Source: Alkalihalobacterium sp048323755 (lineage in GTDB: Bacteria; Bacillota; Bacilli; Bacillales; Bacillaceae_F). Taken from it: a stretch of 64,000 nt of DNA. Both the position numbers and the translations under genes were made by a program. The DNA lies in assembly GCF_048323755.1 (NCBI RefSeq), contig NZ_JBLWFS010000005.1, positions 124,001 to 188,000 on the forward strand, in the 5' to 3' direction. Of the stretch, positions 60,596-64,000 are shown one piece after another. Within the stretch, counting starts at the first letter, position 1. Each line of letters begins with the position of its first letter. The notes under the pieces are model-generated. The model had not been told where the DNA came from. It did no database searches and saw only the letters and a program-made list of their open reading frames with translations.

Positions 60596-61548
60596 GATTT
60601 ATTCCCCCTTAAAAGTAAGTAAATAAAGTACACACCACCAATAAAGTTGATGATTACGCTGATGGGTACAGAGAAAGCAAATACTCGTTCAACTAAAAAC
60701 TGACCACTGACAAGAGCAACAATACTAATTAACATCGCACCGGTAATAAGGTAAGAGTGCTTATGTGTTTTCAGAAATTCATACGTAACATTGGCGACAA
60801 GTAAGCCTAGGAATAAGATTGGACCTACTAATGCGGTTGAAATAGAAACGAGAATGGCCACTAGAATTAGAAGCCTCTTTACCACATGGTCATAATCGAC
60901 ACCTAGATTGACTGCAGTATCTCTACCTAGTGAAAGGACATCTAGATACTTCAAATATCTCCAAAAATAAATCGTCACTAGAATAAATAAGCCGATCGCA
61001 ATCCCAAAAATATTAGTGTTTACGTTATTAAAGCTAGCAAACATTCGATCTTGAACAATAAGAAATTCATTTGGATCAATTAAGACCTGCATGAACGTTG
61101 AGATGCTAGAAAACAATGTTCCAAGTACAATCCCTACGAGGAGTAAGAAATATATATTTCTTACTCCTTCTCGCTTGAACAATATGTAGTAAAATACTCC
61201 AGCAAACGCCATCATAATCAAAACAGATAGAAAAAAGTTAACCTGTTTATTCATAACTAGAAAACTAGCAGATCCAAAAACAAAGATTAAAAACGTTTGA
61301 ATGAGTAAATACAGTGAATCAAACCCTATAATACTTGGGGTTAAAATTCTATTGTTCGTTATCGTTTGGAAAACGACGGTTGAAAACGCAATAGCTGCAC
61401 CAGTTACAATAATCGCTAAAATTTTAGCTCCACGTCTTGGTAAAATGTATTCTAAGTTACTATTGAAATTTAGGTTATAAAAGATAAATAAAGCCGTAAA
61501 CACAAGTGATAATATAAAAAGTATGATTAATTTTGTTTTATTACTCAT
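60589..61548 (-). CDS. yclO: siderophore ABC permease YclO
   Basis: A 319-residue FecCD/BtuC-type permease with about nine to ten hydrophobic segments. LGRDTAVNLGVDYDHVVKRLLILVA is the conserved coupling loop followed by a membrane helix. LVGPILFLGLLVANV is the following Gly-rich helix. It forms the heterodimeric channel with YclN; the two genes overlap by 8 bp. Confidence 0.93.
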   Translation of the reverse strand: MSNKTKLIILFILSLVFTALFIFYNLNFNSNLEYILPRRGAKILAIIVTGAAIAFSTVVFQTITNNRILTPSIIGFDSLYLLIQTFLIFVFGSASFLVMNKQVNFFLSVLIMMAFAGVFYYILFKREGVRNIYFLLLVGIVLGTLFSSISTFMQVLIDPNEFLIVQDRMFASFNNVNTNIFGIAIGLFILVTIYFWRYLKYLDVLSLGRDTAVNLGVDYDHVVKRLLILVAILVSISTALVGPILFLGLLVANVTYEFLKTHKHSYLITGAMLISIVALVSGQFLVERVFAFSVPISVIINFIGGVYFIYLLLRGNKSW

Positions 61549-62491
61549 AGGCTTTTCTCCTCATTAGCAAGTAAAGGAAAATCGCACTTCCGATTACCCC
61601 AACCGTAGTTCCTATTGGTATTTCATACGGAAAAATTATAACTCGACCTAAAATATCACAGATTAAAACGAATACTGCACCGAGTAATGCCGTATGAGGC
61701 AGGTTCTTCTTTAAGTTATCTCCATTGTAGATACTTACTATATTTGGAATAATCAGCCCTAAGAATGGGATCATCCCAACTGTCAAAAGAACGACGGAAG
61801 TAACAGCAGCAACAAGGATTAAACCAATATTCACGACCTTCTTATAATTAAGACCGAGATTAACTGAAAACTCTTCCCCCATACCTGCAACTGTAAAACG
61901 ATTCGCATAGAGGTAAGCAATAATCATGAGCGGAATACTTATGTATAAAATCTCGTAGCGCCCTTTAATAATTAACGAAAAATTTCCTTGCAGCCACGAG
62001 GACATATTCTGAATCAAGTCATTTCGATAAGCAAAAAATGTGGTGATCGATCCTATGATGCTACCAAACATTAATCCTACTAAAGGGATAAAAATAACAT
62101 CCTTATGCTTCACCTTTTCAAGGATCTTCATAAAAATTAAAGTCCCTACAAGAGCAAAAGCAAATGCTACCAGCATTTTCACAAATGCACTAGCAGATGC
62201 AAACAGCATCAAAGACACTAGGACCCCTAGTCTAGCAGAATCTAATGTACCTGCCGTCGTTGGGGAAACAAACTTATTTCTCGTAAGTTGCTGCATGATG
62301 AGCCCACAAATACTCATACCCACCCCGGCAAGGATGATACTCACTAAGCGCGGAAACCGACTTACCCATAATATTTGTGCTTGTTCCTCCGTTAAGTTGA
62401 AAAGATCTAACGGACTAATTCCTTTTACACCGATAAATAACGAAGTGATAGATAATAGAATTAGTGCTAAAAATAAATACCTTAATTTCAT
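61541..62491 (-). CDS. yclN: siderophore ABC permease YclN
   Basis: A 316-residue FecCD-type permease. VSRFPRLVSIILAGVGMSICGLIMQQ is the start of the conserved core, in which LAGVGMSICG is the FecCD motif. EFSVNLGLNYKKVVNIG is the coupling loop. It is the first gene of yclNOPQ. In B. subtilis this system imports petrobactin. Three Fur boxes lie immediately upstream, so it should be expressed under iron limitation. Confidence 0.93.
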   Translation of the reverse strand: MKLRYLFLALILLSITSLFIGVKGISPLDLFNLTEEQAQILWVSRFPRLVSIILAGVGMSICGLIMQQLTRNKFVSPTTAGTLDSARLGVLVSLMLFASASAFVKMLVAFAFALVGTLIFMKILEKVKHKDVIFIPLVGLMFGSIIGSITTFFAYRNDLIQNMSSWLQGNFSLIIKGRYEILYISIPLMIIAYLYANRFTVAGMGEEFSVNLGLNYKKVVNIGLILVAAVTSVVLLTVGMIPFLGLIIPNIVSIYNGDNLKKNLPHTALLGAVFVLICDILGRVIIFPYEIPIGTTVGVIGSAIFLYLLMRRKAYE

Positions 62492-62526
62492 TCTCTACCC
62501 CTGCTCTCTATGCTGCTCACTAGAAG

Positions 62527-62541
62527 TAATAATCATTATCA
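62527..62541. promoter_or_regulatory. Fur box 1, yclN promoter
   Basis: TAATAATCATTATCA: 14 of 15 bases match the 7-1-7 Fur box TGATAATNATTATCA. It is 36 bp upstream of the yclN start. Confidence 0.8.
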
Positions 62542-62595
62542 ATTAAAGAGTTAAAAAAAGAAAATATGGGGGGTTTTCAGTTTTCGTTATCTAAC

Positions 62596-62610
62596 TGATA
62601 ATGATTATCT
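62596..62610. promoter_or_regulatory. Fur box 2, yclN upstream region
   Basis: TGATAATGATTATCT: 14 of 15 match, 105 bp upstream of yclN. Confidence 0.8.
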
Positions 62611-62637
62611 TTAACACTGTTACAGTATATTATCAAC

Positions 62638-62652
62638 TGATAATCATTGTCA
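62638..62652. promoter_or_regulatory. Fur box 3, yclN upstream region
   Basis: TGATAATCATTGTCA: 14 of 15 match. Boxes 2 and 3 are 42 bp apart, centre to centre, close to four helical turns. Confidence 0.8.
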
Positions 62653-62776
62653 ATGGCTTTTATTAAATTTATTTGTTTAAACAACTAAATTTAATGGTAA
62701 TATACCTCTTTATTACTTATTTTTATTTACATCATTAATATAATACTTGTTTAAACTAGTATTTTAGGGAAAATAA

Positions 62777-62813
62777 AACACCTAGCTGAAACGATTTTTC
62801 GTTACTAGGTGTT
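62777..62813 (-). terminator. orphan terminator-like hairpin
   Basis: AACACCTAG and CTAGGTGTT with an inner AACGA/TCGTT stem; on the minus strand it is followed by TTATTTT. No minus-strand gene lies upstream, since the region to 63285 holds only the repeat element and the promoter of the plus-strand gene. It may end an unannotated minus-strand RNA. Confidence 0.5.
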
Positions 62814-62853
62814 CGGTTTATGTTCTAAAAAATTGGTATTATGGGATTTCGAA

Positions 62854-63040
62854 CTTTAGCGGACTCACAGGCCGTTATTTCGTCGAAAATCACTAATTTT
62901 GCAATTTCGCGGACTGAGAGGACCTTATTCGCGTAAAATCGACTGTATCAACTTCAAAAACTAGCAAATAGCGGCTTCTGAGTCCGCCAAACTCATAGAA
63001 ATCGCTATTTTACTGCAATAGAGGCCTCTGAGTCCCCTAA
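62854..63040. repeat. four-unit dispersed intergenic element, copy C
   Basis: Forward units TTTAGCGGACTCACAGGCCG (62855) and TTCGCGGACTGAGAGGACC (62906), each followed by TTATT. Inverted units AAATAGCGGCTTCTGAGTCC (62965) and CAATAGAGGCCTCTGAGTCC (63015). Spacing ~52 bp; the two halves are complementary, so a single strand could fold into a long hairpin. Same plan as 16243 and 50301. Remaining sequence of the 794-bp gap: Fur boxes, the orphan hairpin and a probable promoter for the next gene. Confidence 0.75.
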
Positions 63041-63285
63041 TTTCCAGGCTTGCTCAATAAAGTAACAGCCTCCCCACTTACTCGTTCCACTCCTTGAAGA
63101 TGGAGGTTTTCTGGCTGATATTTTTGATAATAATTAGCTCTGTTCTGACAGAACTAATATATTGTAGCAGGCATTTTCTATTCAAGTTGAGTAATGCTAC
63201 GCATGGATTTGTTAGGCTTGGTAATAATACACGTAGAAAATGAAACCGAGTTTGGGCACATCTAAACATAAAAGGAGTAAGCCGC

Positions 63286-64000
63286 ATGAATTTACAAACG
63301 GGTACGTATTATTGGCCGACTACATTAAAAAATCCACCTACCTATCCACCTCTGCAAGAAGATCTTGAATGTGATGTTCTTATTATTGGCGGTGGAAGTT
63401 CTGGTGCTCAATGCGCCTACTTGTTAGCAGATTCCGGCTTAAATGTCGTTGTAGTTGAGAAGAATACAATTGGTAGTGGGAGTACTACGACCAATACAGC
63501 TATCATTCAATATTCTGGTGAAAGGTTGTTTTCTGATCTAGTCAATAGCTTTGGCAGACCGTATATCTCCAGACATTTACAACTATGTAAACAGGCGATC
63601 AATGATATTGAAAAGGCCTCTTCGGTTGGAGATATTGATTTTGAATTTACGAGAAGAGATTCTTTTTACTTTGCTAGCTATAAAGAAGACGTTCAGAAAT
63701 TACAAAACGAATACAACTTATTAGTCGAGGAAAAGTTTCCAGTCGATTTTCTAGACGCCGACCAAATTGAAGAACGCTATCCCTTTAGAAAAGAAGCCGC
63801 TCTTTATTCTTATGACGACGGAGAAATAAATCCATTTGCATTTACTCATAATTTATTTGATTACGCTGCAAAAAAGGGCGTAAAAATATTTGAACATACC
63901 GAAGTGAACGGTAAAAAATTCGAACAAACAAAGGCTACGATACGAACGAAAAATTATCATAGCATTCAAGCACGTCATGTCATTGTTGCTTGCGGCTACG
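63286..64000 (+). CDS. FAD-dependent oxidoreductase, N-terminal part (runs off right edge)
   Basis: About 238 residues visible. CDVLIIGGGSSGAQCAYLL (residues 29-47) is the FAD Rossmann GxGxxG loop (GGGSSG) and VVVVEKNTIGSGST the following beta-strand with the ribose-binding Glu. HVIVACGY near the end is the second FAD-contacting GxG-type strand. It belongs to the DAO/glycine-oxidase-like family. AAAGGAGTAAGCCGC precedes the ATG. A Rieske-like C-terminal domain is common in this subgroup, but lies outside the window. Confidence 0.85.
   Translation, partial: MNLQTGTYYWPTTLKNPPTYPPLQEDLECDVLIIGGGSSGAQCAYLLADSGLNVVVVEKNTIGSGSTTTNTAIIQYSGERLFSDLVNSFGRPYISRHLQLCKQAINDIEKASSVGDIDFEFTRRDSFYFASYKEDVQKLQNEYNLLVEEKFPVDFLDADQIEERYPFRKEAALYSYDDGEINPFAFTHNLFDYAAKKGVKIFEHTEVNGKKFEQTKATIRTKNYHSIQARHVIVACGY

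Noticed and set aside
63078..63287. Minus-strand open frame over the promoter of the FAD oxidoreductase gene
   Set aside because: No ribosome binding site; composition not protein-like; overlaps regulatory sequence.

Overview
This is 64 kb of chromosome from a low-GC, Gram-positive, endospore-forming Bacillaceae bacterium. The evidence is T-box and S-box leaders of Bacillus type, strong GGAGG ribosome binding sites, GTG and TTG starts, sigI-rsgI, yknWXYZ and yclNOPQ operons, YjcZ- and YozQ-like sporulation proteins, and a gene order leuS-yttB-ytqA-ytqB-ytpB-ytpA-ytoA-metK-pckA-ytmA-ytkD that resembles Bacillus subtilis. An alkaliphilic Bacillus relative is my guess, not something the sequence proves. 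I see no prophage, transposase, CRISPR array or restriction system. The window looks like core chromosome with intergenic repeat elements.

1-11.9 kb: a fatty-acid/acyl-CoA catabolism block, almost all on the minus strand. It holds acyl-CoA dehydrogenase, 3-hydroxyacyl-CoA dehydrogenase, two crotonase-family enzymes, thiolase, a SLC23-like permease, a universal stress protein and an acyl-CoA ligase, plus a sigma-54-dependent activator (PAS-AAA+-Fis). Two near-consensus -24/-12 promoters stand in front of the two crotonase genes. A perfect 20-bp-arm palindrome sits about 100 bp upstream of the first, as expected for an enhancer site. The ligase has a TetR-type operator. A cluster of DnaA-box-like sequences lies between the ligase and leuS.

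11.9-29.6 kb: leuS with a complete T-box leader, yttB, the ytqA-ytqB tRNA wobble-uridine modification pair, a beta-carbonic anhydrase, ytpB and ytpA, ytoA, a PAP2 phosphatase, a GT4 glycosyltransferase, metK under a SAM-I riboswitch, a holin-like membrane protein, pckA with a CcpN-like operator on its -10, ytmA and ytkD.

30-44.9 kb: MFS exporter, YwpF-like protein, PatB/MalY aminotransferase, sporulation-kinase-like histidine kinase, nucleoside hydrolase, and a five-gene double ABC-transporter operon with an embedded GntR regulator and matching operator. Then come a HAD phosphatase, small sporulation-associated proteins, an unusual His/Gly-rich protein with an LSm-like core, and an MBL hydrolase-TetR pair under a large palindromic operator.

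45-64 kb: secreted rhodanese, sigI-rsgI, a lipoprotein and a repetitive secreted protein, yknWXYZ under a SigW-type promoter, tRNA-Ala(GGC), a chemoreceptor, an O-methyltransferase interrupted by an in-frame TGA, an IsdG-like monooxygenase, a petrobactin-type siderophore ABC operon with three Fur boxes, and the start of a FAD-dependent oxidoreductase.

The most novel-looking structure is a dispersed intergenic element present three times (about 16.3, 50.4 and 62.9 kb). Each copy has four ~26-bp units about 52 bp apart, two forward then two inverted. The architecture is conserved while the unit sequences drift. Several other repeat families occur in other gaps.
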